Assembly (NCBI RefSeq): GCF_009740285.1
Contig: NZ_CP046566.1
Coordinates: forward strand, 496,001-560,000
Reading direction: 5' to 3'
Length of the DNA stretch: 64,000 bases
Origin: Phnomibacter ginsenosidimutans
GTDB taxonomy: Bacteria > Bacteroidota > Bacteroidia > Chitinophagales > Chitinophagaceae
Shown: in pieces, positions 25,742 through 35,034 of the stretch
Layout of the letters: each line of letters starts with the position of its first letter
Position numbering within the stretch: position 1 is the first letter of the stretch
Made by a program: the position numbers and the translations under genes
The notes under the pieces: model-generated
Database searches by the model: none
Told to the model about the DNA's origin: nothing
What the model saw: only the letters and a program-made list of their open reading frames with translations

Positions 25742-26761
25742 ATGATGAAGCGGATTTCCTGGATGGTTTTGTTGTTGGCGGGTCTTGTGGCTACACAAGA
25801 TGCCATGGCGCAAAAAAAGACGACCAAAAAAGCCAAGCCCAAAACCACCAATACCAAACAACCGGCTGTGGTGAATACTCCTGTAGTAGCACCGCCAGTG
25901 GTAGATACGCCAAAGGTGAAAGTAGAAGAGAAGGACACCATTCCTGTAAAAGCAGTAGTGCCCTCTCGTCGGCCAACTTCAACCGTTGAGGGTAATCTGA
26001 CCTTGGACAAAACGCCGTTGCAGTACGACCATATTCGCATCGACGATCAGGTGTACAAGCAAATTGTTTGGCGTGAAATCAACGTAAAGGAAAAGATGAA
26101 CCTTCCTTTTACTTATGAAGCCGACGAAGACAATGGCAATCAGAAGTTCTTCAATATTTTGCTGCGTCATATCAAAGAAGGAGACATTACTGCCTTTAGC
26201 AATGCCAACGACCGTTTTACAACTGCCCTGAAAGTAGAAGAGATTGCTACCATGTTGATGGGCAAAAAGTATGTAATCTCTAAGCCTGATTTGGTACTTG
26301 ACCCCGACATGTCGAAGGGTATTATGAAGGATACCACTATTCGTGATGAGTTCAATGAAAACACTATTGTTGCTTACCGTATAAAAGAAGAAATCATCTT
26401 CGACCGTGAAACCAGCCGTTTACATTTCCGCATTTTGGGTATTGCACCAGTTCGTGCCGTATTGAACGACGATGGCTCTTTCCGTGATTCATATACCCTG
26501 TTTTGGTTGTATTATCCTGAGCTGCGCCCCGTATTGGCCAAGTATGAGGCCTACAACCCCCGCAACATGGGTATGCGTATGAGTTGGGAAGAGATTTTTG
26601 AAAGCCGCTATTTCAGCAGCTACATCACCAAGTCAACGCTTAACAACCCCTTCGATAAAGCATTGTCTGGCTACATCGCCGATCCGCTGATGCGTTTGCT
26701 GGAAGGTGAAAATATCAGAGAAACCATCTTCAACTGGGAACAAAACCAGTGGTCTTACTAA
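25742..26761 (+). CDS. gldN: Gliding motility / T9SS ring protein GldN
   Basis: 339 residues with a signal peptide (MMKRISWMVLLLAGLVATQD AMAQ cleaved after AMAQ), then a Lys/Pro/Val-rich low-complexity region (about 25-85) and the GldN/PorN domain: LDKTPLQYDHIRIDDQVYKQ, VWREINVKEKMNLPF, IFNILLRHIKEGDI-like and RHPL-like C-terminal segments ending MSWEEIFESRYFSSYITKS. GldN binds GldK to form the periplasmic ring. It is last in the cluster, before a terminator shared with the convergent uvrC. Confidence 0.94.
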   Translation: MMKRISWMVLLLAGLVATQDAMAQKKTTKKAKPKTTNTKQPAVVNTPVVAPPVVDTPKVKVEEKDTIPVKAVVPSRRPTSTVEGNLTLDKTPLQYDHIRIDDQVYKQIVWREINVKEKMNLPFTYEADEDNGNQKFFNILLRHIKEGDITAFSNANDRFTTALKVEEIATMLMGKKYVISKPDLVLDPDMSKGIMKDTTIRDEFNENTIVAYRIKEEIIFDRETSRLHFRILGIAPVRAVLNDDGSFRDSYTLFWLYYPELRPVLAKYEAYNPRNMGMRMSWEEIFESRYFSSYITKSTLNNPFDKALSGYIADPLMRLLEGENIRETIFNWEQNQWSY

Positions 26762-26783
26762 GGCCTGAAGCCAAGAAATACAG

Positions 26784-26812
26784 AAGCCGGTGCTACACAG
26801 CATCGGCTTTTA
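26784..26812 (+). terminator. Terminator between gldN and uvrC
   Basis: GAAGCCGGTGCT pairs with AGCATCGGCTT around ACAC and is followed by TTATTTT. It lies 22 bases after gldN and overlaps the end of convergent uvrC. Confidence 0.7.
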
Positions 26813-28614
26813 TTTTGGGGCATAATGGGCCAGTACCAACTGTGCTTTTTGCTTGCCGATAACCGCTTCAAGTTCCGGCAGGCTGGCTTGCTTTATCTTG
26901 TTGACTGACCTGAAATGCTTGAGCAAGGCAGTGGCTGTTTGCTTACCAATGCCGGCAATGTCTTCCAGTTCATTTTTAAACGTGCCTTTGCTGCGCTTTT
27001 GGCGGTGAAAAGTGATGCCAAAACGGTGCACTTCATCGCGGATGCGGCGTACCAGTTTTAGCCCCTCGCTGTTCCAGTTGAGTTTGATGGATTGCTGGTC
27101 GCCGGCAAAAAACAGTTCCTCAATATTTTTGGCCAATCCCACCAGCGTCATTTGGCCGGTGAGGCCAAGTTCTTCAATGGCTTCAAGAGCTGCATTGAGC
27201 TGGCCTTTGCCGCCATCAATAATCACCAACTGGGGCAGCTCGGCCGCTTCTTCGCTTAGCCGCTTGTAGCGACGGGTTACGGCCTCTTTCATAGTGGCAA
27301 AGTCGTTAATGCCTTGCACCGTTTTTACATTAAACCGGCGGTAGTCATTTTTGGAAGGTGCACCGTTTTTAAAACACACCATGGCACTCACAGGATAACT
27401 ACCCTGAAAATTACTGTTGTCGAAGCATTCAATGTGGAGCGGCAGCTCGGGCAAACTCAACGCATCTTGCAATTCTTCCAATATATCCAGCAGCTGGTCT
27501 TCCGTTTTTTCTTCAATGTTCAGCAGTTTTTTCCGCTTCACTTCATCTTTAAACAGCAGTACATTTTTCTGGCTGAGTTCGAGCAGTTTCTTTTTATCGC
27601 CCAGCTTGGGAATGGTTACCTGCACCCTTGCGTCGGCATATTCCAATTCTATGGGTACAATCAATTCTGTAGCATCACTATCAAACGATTCACGGATACG
27701 GGCAATGGCAAAGGAAAGTACTTCTGCTTCTGTTTCATCGAGGTGTGGCGTAAGTTGCAGCGTATGTGTTTGCACAATAGTGCCGCTTCTCACCATTAAA
27801 AAGTTGACGTAGGCAATGTCTTCAGCTTTGTAAATACTGAAAACATCTACATCACTTACCTGCTGACTTACCACCACCGATTTGGCCTGGTATTGCTCCA
27901 GGTGTTCGAGCTTCTTTTTGGTGATTTGTGCTTTTTCAAATTCCAGCTGCTCTGCATAGCGGCGCATTTCTTCTTTGTAATACTGCACCACTTCGCCAAG
28001 TTTTCCTTTCAGCACCTGCTTCAATCTGTTGAGGCCTTCCCGGTATTCCCATTCTGTTTGAAAACCAACACAAGGCCCTTTGCAATTGCCCAAATGATAT
28101 TCGAGGCACACCCGAAATTTTTTGGCCGTAATGTTTTTTTGCGTCAGCGGTAGTTTACAGGTACGCAGTTGAATGTGTTGCTTAATAAACAGCAGCAACT
28201 CTCTTACTCTTGCTACAGATGTAAACGGACCAAGGTATTCGCTGCCATCATTGATTTTTCTGCGGGTAAGAAACACCCGGGGGAAAGGCTCTTTTTGATA
28301 ACGATATACGGATACGTTTTATCGTCCTTCAGATCTATGTTGTACTTGGGTTGGTATTGCTTGATGAGTGCATTTTCCAGAAAGAAAGCATCCTGCTCGG
28401 TATCTACCACATTGAACTCAATGCGAACAATGCGTTGTACCAGCTCATGCGTTTTGTAGCCGGCGTATGTTTTGTTGAAATAAGAGCTGACACGTTTGCG
28501 TAAGTCTTTTGCCTTTCCTACGTAAATAATGTGGTCTTGTTCATCAAAGTATTTGTACACGCCGGGTTGATGCGGTATGGTTGGAGCAATCTTTCTAAAC
28601 GTTTCAGCATTCAT
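26810..28614 (-). CDS. uvrC: Excinuclease ABC subunit C (frameshifted)
   Basis: The incision endonuclease of nucleotide excision repair. The N-terminal GIY-YIG domain starts MNAETFRKIAPTIPHQPGVY with VYKYFDEQDHIIYVGKAKDL. The second part has the UvrB-binding region (QLEFEKAQITKKKLEHLEQY), an RNase H-like domain (HIECFDNSNFQGSYPVSAMV) and a C-terminal HhH (LEDIAGIGKQTATALLKHF). The frame breaks after YPYIVIKK, where the minus strand reads ATCAAAAAGAGCC. Restoring a sixth A (28292-28296 region) continues KKEPFPRVFLTRRKINDG and yields 601 residues, a normal UvrC. This looks like a homopolymer indel rather than gene loss. Confidence 0.92.
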
Positions 28615-28643
28615 AATGGTACGCAGATAAATACGCTACACTT

Positions 28644-29240
28644 TTAAAAAGGTTTATCCCAAACAAACTCAGTGATGCGGTTGATGCTGCGGCCGTCTTT
28701 GTATTGAATGGTTTGTGCCAATTGACATTTCATGTGGTGCTTCCACAGCACTTTGGTAGAAATACTACTGTCGGTATATGGCTGCTCAATGGTGAGTGCC
28801 AGCGACTTTACCTGCTGTGTGGCAGGATGCAATAATATGTCAGCCTGTTGCAGCGGTAGTGTTGGATTGTTGGTGCTGATGGAAAAAGTGATGGATTCAG
28901 TACTCAGGTCGTTGAACGATGTTTCAGTATACTGCGAACGGAGCTCATTTTTATTGGGGTCGATGCTGGTAAAAAAAGCAACGGCTGAATGGAAACTTGC
29001 TTTATCGATGATGAGTGAATCAACGGTTTTACCATTTTGCCGAACTGTCTTCTCTACTGCCAATGGCATAGAGTCGAGATAGGCCAGCTCATTGTGCAGG
29101 TATTGTGCAAAGGGATAAAGGGGTTGAGAGGCAGTGCTGTCTATAGTGCTTGCTTCTTGTTCAGGCGCTGTGTCTGTATTACTGCAAGCCGTTAATAACA
29201 GCAACATTAATCCCCAGAAAATGGCCAAAAGTTTGCGCAT
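28644..29240 (-). CDS. Hypothetical lipoprotein
   Basis: 198 residues with a clear lipoprotein signal (LLAIFWGLMLLLLTACSNTD, Cys19), followed by a Ser/Thr/Glu-rich linker and a beta-rich domain of about 150 residues (FNDLSTESITFSISTNNPTL, RITEFVWDKPF at the end). No recognised family. It is encoded just upstream of uvrC on the same strand (29-base gap), so it may be cotranscribed. Its ATG directly abuts the terminator of the preceding gene. Confidence 0.7.
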   Translation of the reverse strand: MRKLLAIFWGLMLLLLTACSNTDTAPEQEASTIDSTASQPLYPFAQYLHNELAYLDSMPLAVEKTVRQNGKTVDSLIIDKASFHSAVAFFTSIDPNKNELRSQYTETSFNDLSTESITFSISTNNPTLPLQQADILLHPATQQVKSLALTIEQPYTDSSISTKVLWKHHMKCQLAQTIQYKDGRSINRITEFVWDKPF

Positions 29241-29272
29241 AAAAAAGCCTTGCTTGTATATAAAAGCAAGGC
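29241..29272 (-). terminator. Terminator after the anti-sigma/beta-barrel gene
   Basis: On the minus strand GCCTTGCTT and AAGCAAGGC pair around an 8-base loop, followed by TTTTTT that runs into the ATG of the next gene. Confidence 0.75.
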
Positions 29273-29293
29273 CGCTAAATTACCGCAATGCGG

Positions 29294-30667
29294 TTATTGT
29301 AATGTTTTTACGAAGCCAATTTTCAAACCGTAATCAATGAGGTGCTCACGTACAGGATAGCTGCGTACGGCACCGGGCAATAACTGATAACGGATTTGCG
29401 GACCCACCTGCCAGCTGGTGCCTTTTTTGCCAGTAAACTGCATGAATGCTTCTACGCCTGTGTTCACATTCCATTTGCGCAGCAAAGAAGGTTGTTTTAC
29501 ATAGCTCAGGTAATCTGCCGAAATAAGCCATGATTGCTGGCCGATATTATAGGTTGGTTGAATGGTTGCAGCTACTACAAAACGGGCATGGTTAAATCTT
29601 GCCATTTGCAGTTCGAAACCTATGGGGGCACTTACCTGCAAAAGCTCGTTGGATACTTGCATGGGTTTGCCACCACTTACATTGCTTACATCTGTCATAG
29701 CTACCATGGTATCCATCCGCATACCCTGGTTTATCATAATCAAAGCGGGCTGTGGAGCAGCACTGTAGGCTTCGATGGCATAGCGGCGGTAGTTGGCCTG
29801 TACGCCCATTTTCACCCGAAGATTTTCGGTAACCTGATAGCTAAAAGCAATGCCCGCTTCAATGCCGGTTTTAGGCGTGTGTTTTACCATAGCACCCAGT
29901 GTATTGGGGTTGCTGGTTAATGCCGTAGCCAATGCCGTTTTTTCTTCACTCAAAAACCGGTAGCTCATACTGGGAGTAGCATAGTACTGCACTGCCCAGC
30001 GAGATTTCTTTTTGCTTAGCCGATTAGCGGTTGAGGCTAATGCTGTACTCTTTTCAGTAACAGTATTTGACAATGAAGCAGTAGCGTCATCAGCAATAGC
30101 CTGGTTACTGTTGATGTCGATGGCAACTGTATTATGTGGAGTGACTGCGTTTGCGTATAAATAATCGGTGAGTGAAAAATTTGACGGCTCTTCTATAATA
30201 GTAGGTGTCAAAGAAATGCCTGCCTGAACGGCCGATACTTCCACCGGTGTAGGCAGCGGCGCTACATTGATGACAGCACTGTTGAGCACCTCATCTTCTA
30301 CAGCTGTATGTGCTAAGGCTCTTGGTGTATGAATATGTGTGCTGGAAGCCTGCGGCTCAAAGTTGTTGGTAATGCTGTTGCTGTTGCCGGCTACTTTAAA
30401 TGCAGGTTTGGCCACCACAGGAATATGGCCCAATGGCGCAGAATGCTTTACCGTAAACAAATCTTTATCGGGCTGTAGAAAAATCAATGCAGCCAGCATA
30501 AGTGCACCTGTAAAAATGGCGCCGAAGGTGAGGGCCGGCCACTGCTTATCGCCCTGAATTTCTTTGTTGATATTTCGCCATACCCTGTCCGACGGATACA
30601 TGCGGAGCTCTTCTGCCGATTCCGACAGGAAGCCCTCCAACTCGTCGTGGTATAGCTTGTTATTCAT
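29294..30667 (-). CDS. Anti-sigma-like membrane protein with C-terminal beta-barrel-like domain
   Basis: 457 residues. The first 40 residues (LEGFLSESAEELRMYPSDRVWRNI split as cytosolic helix) resemble cytoplasmic anti-sigma regions. A single transmembrane helix follows (TFGAIFTGALMLAALIFLQP, about 47-66), then a long low-complexity periplasmic stretch, and from about residue 225 a beta-rich domain (WAVQYYATPSMSYRF to DYGLKIGFVKTLQ) like OmpW/OMP_b-brl porin-type domains. It is encoded 50 bases after an ECF sigma gene on the same strand, so regulation of that sigma factor is the natural inference. Unusual in joining inner-membrane and outer-membrane-type domains. Confidence 0.65.
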   Translation of the reverse strand: MNNKLYHDELEGFLSESAEELRMYPSDRVWRNINKEIQGDKQWPALTFGAIFTGALMLAALIFLQPDKDLFTVKHSAPLGHIPVVAKPAFKVAGNSNSITNNFEPQASSTHIHTPRALAHTAVEDEVLNSAVINVAPLPTPVEVSAVQAGISLTPTIIEEPSNFSLTDYLYANAVTPHNTVAIDINSNQAIADDATASLSNTVTEKSTALASTANRLSKKKSRWAVQYYATPSMSYRFLSEEKTALATALTSNPNTLGAMVKHTPKTGIEAGIAFSYQVTENLRVKMGVQANYRRYAIEAYSAAPQPALIMINQGMRMDTMVAMTDVSNVSGGKPMQVSNELLQVSAPIGFELQMARFNHARFVVAATIQPTYNIGQQSWLISADYLSYVKQPSLLRKWNVNTGVEAFMQFTGKKGTSWQVGPQIRYQLLPGAVRSYPVREHLIDYGLKIGFVKTLQ

Positions 30668-30717
30668 AGCAGTTTACTTGTCTCTTTCTATGCAGGCATG
30701 CTGTGCTATCCTTGTGC

Positions 30718-31290
30718 TTAGCTGAATGCTATAACGGCGTCCGGATGCAGCGATGGCTTTTCAATAATGTTTCGCTTGATGAGCATTTGTTCCAACATGG
30801 CTTTTGCTCTTGTGTACTGGCTGCGGCTGGTGCTTTCACCAATATCAAGCATGTCTCCAATTTCTTTATGACTAAAACCCTCAATAGCATACAGGTTGAG
30901 TACAGTGCGATAGCCAGTGGGCAAATGCCTGATACACTCTACCACTTGCTTGGCTTGCAAAATCGATGGAATGTTTTCTCTCGATTGTGCTTCCTGTGCA
31001 TGTTCTAAATCCAGGGCATCATTAAATTTCTTGTTTCGCTTCAGCACATTAATGCAAGTGTGTACAATAATGCGTCGAATCCATCCTTCAAATGCCCCTT
31101 TGTTTTGAAAAGTGTGCATTTGAGAAAACACTTTAATGAAGCCTTCCTGCAGCATGTCTTCTGCATCTTCTCTTGAATGCGCAAACCGATAACATACCGC
31201 CAGCATTTTAGGGCTGTACCTGTTGTACAGTTCCCTTTGGGCCAGGGGGTTGTTATCTATGCAGCCTGCAATGAGGAGGTCTTCTGTCAT
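30718..31290 (-). CDS. RNA polymerase ECF-type sigma-70 factor
   Basis: 190 residues from MTEDLLIAGCIDNNPLAQRE. Region 2 is FNRYSPKM-like: LYNRYSPKMLAVCYRFAHSR, EDAEDMLQEGFIKVF and KGAFEGWIRRIIVHTCINVL. Region 4 is LPTGYRTVLNLYAIEGFSHK with EIGDMLDIGESTSRSQYTRA. This is the standard two-domain ECF architecture. The frame is open 19 codons further, but region 2 begins right after the chosen Met. It lies immediately upstream of the putative anti-sigma gene. A 7-bp inverted repeat abuts the start codon. Confidence 0.92.
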   Translation of the reverse strand: MTEDLLIAGCIDNNPLAQRELYNRYSPKMLAVCYRFAHSREDAEDMLQEGFIKVFSQMHTFQNKGAFEGWIRRIIVHTCINVLKRNKKFNDALDLEHAQEAQSRENIPSILQAKQVVECIRHLPTGYRTVLNLYAIEGFSHKEIGDMLDIGESTSRSQYTRAKAMLEQMLIKRNIIEKPSLHPDAVIAFS

Positions 31291-31313
31291 GTGTAGTCGT
31301 TGGTCAACTACAC
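31291..31313 (-). promoter_or_regulatory. Inverted repeat abutting the sigma factor start
   Basis: GTGTAGT and ACTACAC are separated by 9 bases and end one base upstream of the ATG (minus strand). It could occlude initiation or bind a regulator. A chance repeat is possible. Confidence 0.3.
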
Positions 31314-31409
31314 TAATGTAGACATTTTTTGCCCTTATGTGCTGCACGACAGCAAAAAATCACATAGAAAATGGCTGGTGCGGAGGGAATTAGCATTTCT
31401 GTAAAAAGC

Positions 31410-31438
31410 AAAAGGCCCGCCTTTTGAGCGGACCTTTT
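31410..31438 (-). terminator. Terminator after TonB-dependent receptor
   Basis: On the minus strand AAAAGGTCCGC pairs with GCGGGCCTTTT (one mismatch), followed by GCTTTTT, 23 bases beyond the receptor stop. Confidence 0.75.
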
Positions 31439-31460
31439 AAGTGCACAGCAAATCTGCCAG

Positions 31461-33698
31461 TTAGAAGCTGGCTCTGAGTGATACAATGATACTTCGGCCA
31501 GGTGCTGAAAAACCCGATGCAAATACACGGTAGTTGCGGTCGGTAATGTTTTCCAGTGCGGCTTGCAGACTCAGCTTGGGAGATAATTGATATTGCCCCC
31601 GAATGTTGAGCGTTGCCCATGAAGGCATGCCATCGGCGGTGGCATACTGGGCATTGTCTTCACCATCGGGGTTGTAGTCTTTAATTTTCTTCCAGCCATT
31701 GTACATAGCCCATACTTCTGCACTCCATACGGTACTGCTGTAGCGCAGGCTGGTACGGCCATACACCGGCGGAATGTGGTCCAACGGAACCTCTGTGCCA
31801 TTGGGACGGGTGTATGTGCCTTTGGTAAGGTTGATGGTGCTGTACAATTCCCAACCCTGTGCCGGCACCAAGGTTACCGCAGCATTGAAACCATAGAGGC
31901 CTGCTTTGGCATTGTTTTGTGCAGCCAGTGTTTGGTATTTCACGCCGTTGTACACAGTTGAGTCCTGACCATTTACCTGAAACTTGTCTTTTACAATGGC
32001 ATCCTTAAACCAAGTGTAATACACTGATGCATCGAAACGCAACCATTTGCCTGCTTTTACATTGATGCCCAACTCTGGTGAGATGGTTTTCTCGGGGCGG
32101 ATATCGGGGTTGGGTACTACCAACTGCCGGCTGGCGGTACTGCTTTCAAATATCTTGGTGAGGTCATCAATGTTGGGCGAACGGAAGCCGGTGGCTACCC
32201 CAGCATTAAAGCGGAGATTTTTGACAGGAATAAACACGAGGCCCAGATTGCCACTTACACCCACCGGATTTTGTTTGAGGTTGGTGAATGGACGGAACGC
32301 TGTGCTGTTGTCGATTACAGTACTGTTGAGCCAGGTAGACTGTACACGGATGCCATCGTTCAATACCCATTTGTCGTTTGTAAACTTGAACAAATGCTGT
32401 GCATAAATGCCCAGTGAGTTATACGTGTTTTTTTCCGGATAACGGGTGTCGAGGCTGCCGGTGGCACCGGTATTGATGTTGAGGGTAAATGCCCTGGAGC
32501 GTACATCGTTTAACTGTAGGTCGATACCGGTGTGCAATTCGTGCCGCCCCCAGTTTTTCTTGAGGTCGGCATACAGGCCGCCTACTTTCACCCGCTCAAT
32601 GCGGTTTTGCCGGTTGAGGTTGTTTCTATCTCGTTGATAACGGCTTTCTTCAATATCCTGATAGCTGGCCGTAATCCGCAACTGATTGAAAAAACCTTTG
32701 AGCTGCGCATCGAATGTGTAGCTGAACAGGTTGCGTTTTTGCGGCCCGTAATACCATTCCGCAAACCGCAGATTGCCATTGCGTACATCTTGCAAACGAT
32801 CGTAGCGGGGCACATCGCTGCTGTTGCTCAACTGAATATTGAGGGTGTGCGACTGTTTGTCATTGGGCCGGTACAATAGTTTGCCAAGGATATCCCACTG
32901 CTGATAACCGCTGAATTTCTGGATGCGGTCATCATTGTTTTTCACAATGCTGTCTACGCCATTGATGCGTTGTACAAAGGTTGACCGTCGTCCGAAATTG
33001 GGATACTTGTCAGGATAGTTATTGCCCATCCGTAGGTCATCAAAATCGCTGTAGGTAGCGCTGAAGATAGCGCCCCATTTTTGCCCGCCAATGCTCACAT
33101 CGGCATGACCGGTCTTTTCCTGATTGGCACTGGTGTAGCGTACAAAGCCATTGCCGCTTACTACCGTTTTGCCGGCCATTTTCGACAGCGTCGGGTCTTT
33201 GGTTTTAAAAGCCACTACACCACCCAAGGCATCACTGCCGTACAGCGTAGAGCCCGGGCCATACAGTACTTCAACCCGTTCGAGCATGTTTTGATCGATG
33301 GTGATGACATTCTGCAAATGCCCACTGCGATATATGGCATTGTTCATTCGCACTCCATCCAGCACCAGTAAAACCCGGCTTGCCTCAAAACCACGAATGA
33401 CAGGGCTACTGCCACCTTGCTGGCTCTTTTGCACAAATACATTGCCCGTTGCCTGCAGCAAGTCGCCCGTATTTTGTGTATTGACCCGCTTGATGAAGTC
33501 TTTGCTAACGATGTCTACCTTTTGTACCACGTTTCTTTTTCGTTCAGGAAACTTGGTAGCCGTTATCAGTACTTCTTGCAGGCTGGTATCGCCTTCCGGT
33601 TGGTATACCGGTTTCTTTTTTTGTGCATGTACCATGCCGGCTGCTAACAGCAAGCCCGATAGTACTGCAATATTTTTCCAATAAGTAGTTGGTTGCAT
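31461..33698 (-). CDS. TonB-dependent receptor, haem/haemoglobin type
   Basis: 745 residues from MQPTTYWKNIAVLSGLLLAA, with cleavage after VHAQ. The plug domain has LQEVLITATKFPERKRNVVQ and the signature SSPVIRGFEASRVLLVLDGV, then RMNNAIYRSGHLQNVITIDQ and YGPGSTLYGSDALGG, a pattern typical of haem/haemoglobin receptors. The 22-strand barrel ends FSAPGRSIIVSLRASF with the expected terminal Phe. It imports its ligand across the outer membrane using TonB energy. Upstream on the same strand are a small membrane protein and a haem-binding-domain protein, supporting a haem-related role. The ligand is inferred. Confidence 0.88.
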   Translation of the reverse strand: MQPTTYWKNIAVLSGLLLAAGMVHAQKKKPVYQPEGDTSLQEVLITATKFPERKRNVVQKVDIVSKDFIKRVNTQNTGDLLQATGNVFVQKSQQGGSSPVIRGFEASRVLLVLDGVRMNNAIYRSGHLQNVITIDQNMLERVEVLYGPGSTLYGSDALGGVVAFKTKDPTLSKMAGKTVVSGNGFVRYTSANQEKTGHADVSIGGQKWGAIFSATYSDFDDLRMGNNYPDKYPNFGRRSTFVQRINGVDSIVKNNDDRIQKFSGYQQWDILGKLLYRPNDKQSHTLNIQLSNSSDVPRYDRLQDVRNGNLRFAEWYYGPQKRNLFSYTFDAQLKGFFNQLRITASYQDIEESRYQRDRNNLNRQNRIERVKVGGLYADLKKNWGRHELHTGIDLQLNDVRSRAFTLNINTGATGSLDTRYPEKNTYNSLGIYAQHLFKFTNDKWVLNDGIRVQSTWLNSTVIDNSTAFRPFTNLKQNPVGVSGNLGLVFIPVKNLRFNAGVATGFRSPNIDDLTKIFESSTASRQLVVPNPDIRPEKTISPELGINVKAGKWLRFDASVYYTWFKDAIVKDKFQVNGQDSTVYNGVKYQTLAAQNNAKAGLYGFNAAVTLVPAQGWELYSTINLTKGTYTRPNGTEVPLDHIPPVYGRTSLRYSSTVWSAEVWAMYNGWKKIKDYNPDGEDNAQYATADGMPSWATLNIRGQYQLSPKLSLQAALENITDRNYRVFASGFSAPGRSIIVSLRASF

Positions 33699-33723
33699 GT
33701 AGTAATACATATATATAACCATA

Positions 33724-33758
33724 CACGACTTCATACAGGTTCGCCGTGTATCGTCGTG
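33724..33758 (-). promoter_or_regulatory. Leader hairpin upstream of the TonB receptor
   Basis: CACGAC, ATACAGG, then TTCG, then CCGTGTAT and GTCGTG form an interrupted stem-loop 26 bases before the receptor start on the minus strand. It could be a leader structure or a weak operator. No U tract follows. Confidence 0.35.
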
Positions 33759-33818
33759 AAAGAATACAATGAGTGGATGCTGCTGTATTGCCAGTATTCA
33801 GCAACTACAGCAGCGACT

Positions 33819-34361
33819 TTAAATAAAAAGAAAAGAAGCAGCAACGCTGGGTGGTTGCTCTGGCGTACGGCCAAAGCCTTTGCTCAAAGGGCTATGCTTA
33901 AAACTGCTATAAATGAAAGCTGTTGGAGACTCATGATATGCTGCACAACTGATGATAGAAAGAGGTGCAGAACTGCCCATGGCTGCATACAAAAGCAATG
34001 CAGATTGGCCGTAATGATGCTGTGTATTTTTTTGTTGTAAGGATTCAAAAAAAGACAGCAATGCTTTTTCTTCATCATCAAACAAACCTGTAAAAATGCT
34101 GATGTTGCCTAGCTGTTGTTGTGTTTTGATATCAAACATTCTGTTTTGATACCTGATTTCTTTGCCTGGTTTTACCCAGCTGTATTCATGGGCTGCAAGC
34201 CGCAACTCTACCAAGTGTGTTTCATGCAGTTTTCGTTCCATCGCTTCGCGGATGGCGTGTCTTTCGGCCCAAAACATAATGGTAAGAATATACGGCATGG
34301 CCGTTGCCACTAAAAGCAACAGCAATGCACTATACCTGCTTATTGTAAGAAGCCGGTGCAT
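33819..34361 (-). CDS. Small membrane protein of a haem-uptake-type operon
   Basis: 180 residues. One N-terminal transmembrane helix (SALLLLLVATAMPYILTIMF) is followed by HETHLVELRLAAHEYSWVKP and GKEIRYQNRMFDIKTQQQ, then a polar C-terminus. The family is unknown to me, although short proteins with a similar 'vkpGkEi...g.mfDi' stretch are commonly found beside TonB receptors in this phylum. The start codon overlaps the preceding haem-binding gene's stop (ATGA), so translation is coupled. The last 50 residues are low in structure and could be affected by an indel. Confidence 0.6.
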   Translation of the reverse strand: MHRLLTISRYSALLLLLVATAMPYILTIMFWAERHAIREAMERKLHETHLVELRLAAHEYSWVKPGKEIRYQNRMFDIKTQQQLGNISIFTGLFDDEEKALLSFFESLQQKNTQHHYGQSALLLYAAMGSSAPLSIISCAAYHESPTAFIYSSFKHSPLSKGFGRTPEQPPSVAASFLFI

Positions 34362-34882
34362 CAGGGTTTAGCCTGCAATTCTTTGCGGGCAGCTTTGGCC
34401 CAGTCCACAATCATTTTTTGCTGTGCAGCTGTCAGCTTGGCTTCTCCATGAATGAGGGTGTATGATTGTAAAGGCATTTCACCTTCCTCTACTGTTTCTA
34501 TCACTTCCTCCAATTTATGATCTTGACGCAAGGCTACCGTGCTGTAGCGGTCGTTGGCTTTTACCAACGCAAAGTCTTGAAAGTTGAGGTGTCCTTTGCC
34601 TTCGTCAATATGATCTTTGAGCCACCAACCCACGGGTTGCAAATTGCTGTACCAGGGATAGTTGGTGAAATTGCTGTGGCAATCGTAACAAGCGGTTTTC
34701 AGTAGGGCATGCACACTATCGGGTACGGTTACCACTTTGCTGATGTCGTTGGCCATCTCCATGCTCTGGTTGTTTTTGCCGGGCTGTATAAACTGGATGC
34801 CCAACAGGATAATCAACAGTATCGTCAGGATGCGTTTTACCCAACTTTTCTTTGGTGCGGCGGCGGCTGGCTTGTTTTCCAT
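34361..34882 (-). CDS. Haem-binding domain protein (c-type haem motif)
   Basis: 173 residues from MENKPAAAAPKKSWVKRILT. One N-terminal transmembrane helix (RILTILLIILLGIQFIQP) anchors a periplasmic domain with CYDCHSNFTNYPWYSNLQPV (the CxxCH c-haem attachment motif) and WWLKDHIDEGKGHLNFQDF, matching the Haem_bd domain (PF14376). Such proteins are small membrane-anchored cytochrome-like electron carriers or haem sensors. First gene of a minus-strand trio with the small membrane protein (overlapping ATGA) and the TonB receptor. Confidence 0.88.
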   Translation of the reverse strand: MENKPAAAAPKKSWVKRILTILLIILLGIQFIQPGKNNQSMEMANDISKVVTVPDSVHALLKTACYDCHSNFTNYPWYSNLQPVGWWLKDHIDEGKGHLNFQDFALVKANDRYSTVALRQDHKLEEVIETVEEGEMPLQSYTLIHGEAKLTAAQQKMIVDWAKAARKELQAKP

Positions 34883-35034
34883 ACACATGTTTTTAGCTAC
34901 ACAATATTACTGCATATAAATGGGCAATATTGTCCGTTCGTGTATAAGACTCTGTTTGCGTTTCCATACATTCGCTATCGCCTGATGGCCGCTGCAGCCA
35001 AAGGCGTCTAACCAAAAGATTCAATCAAATACTC

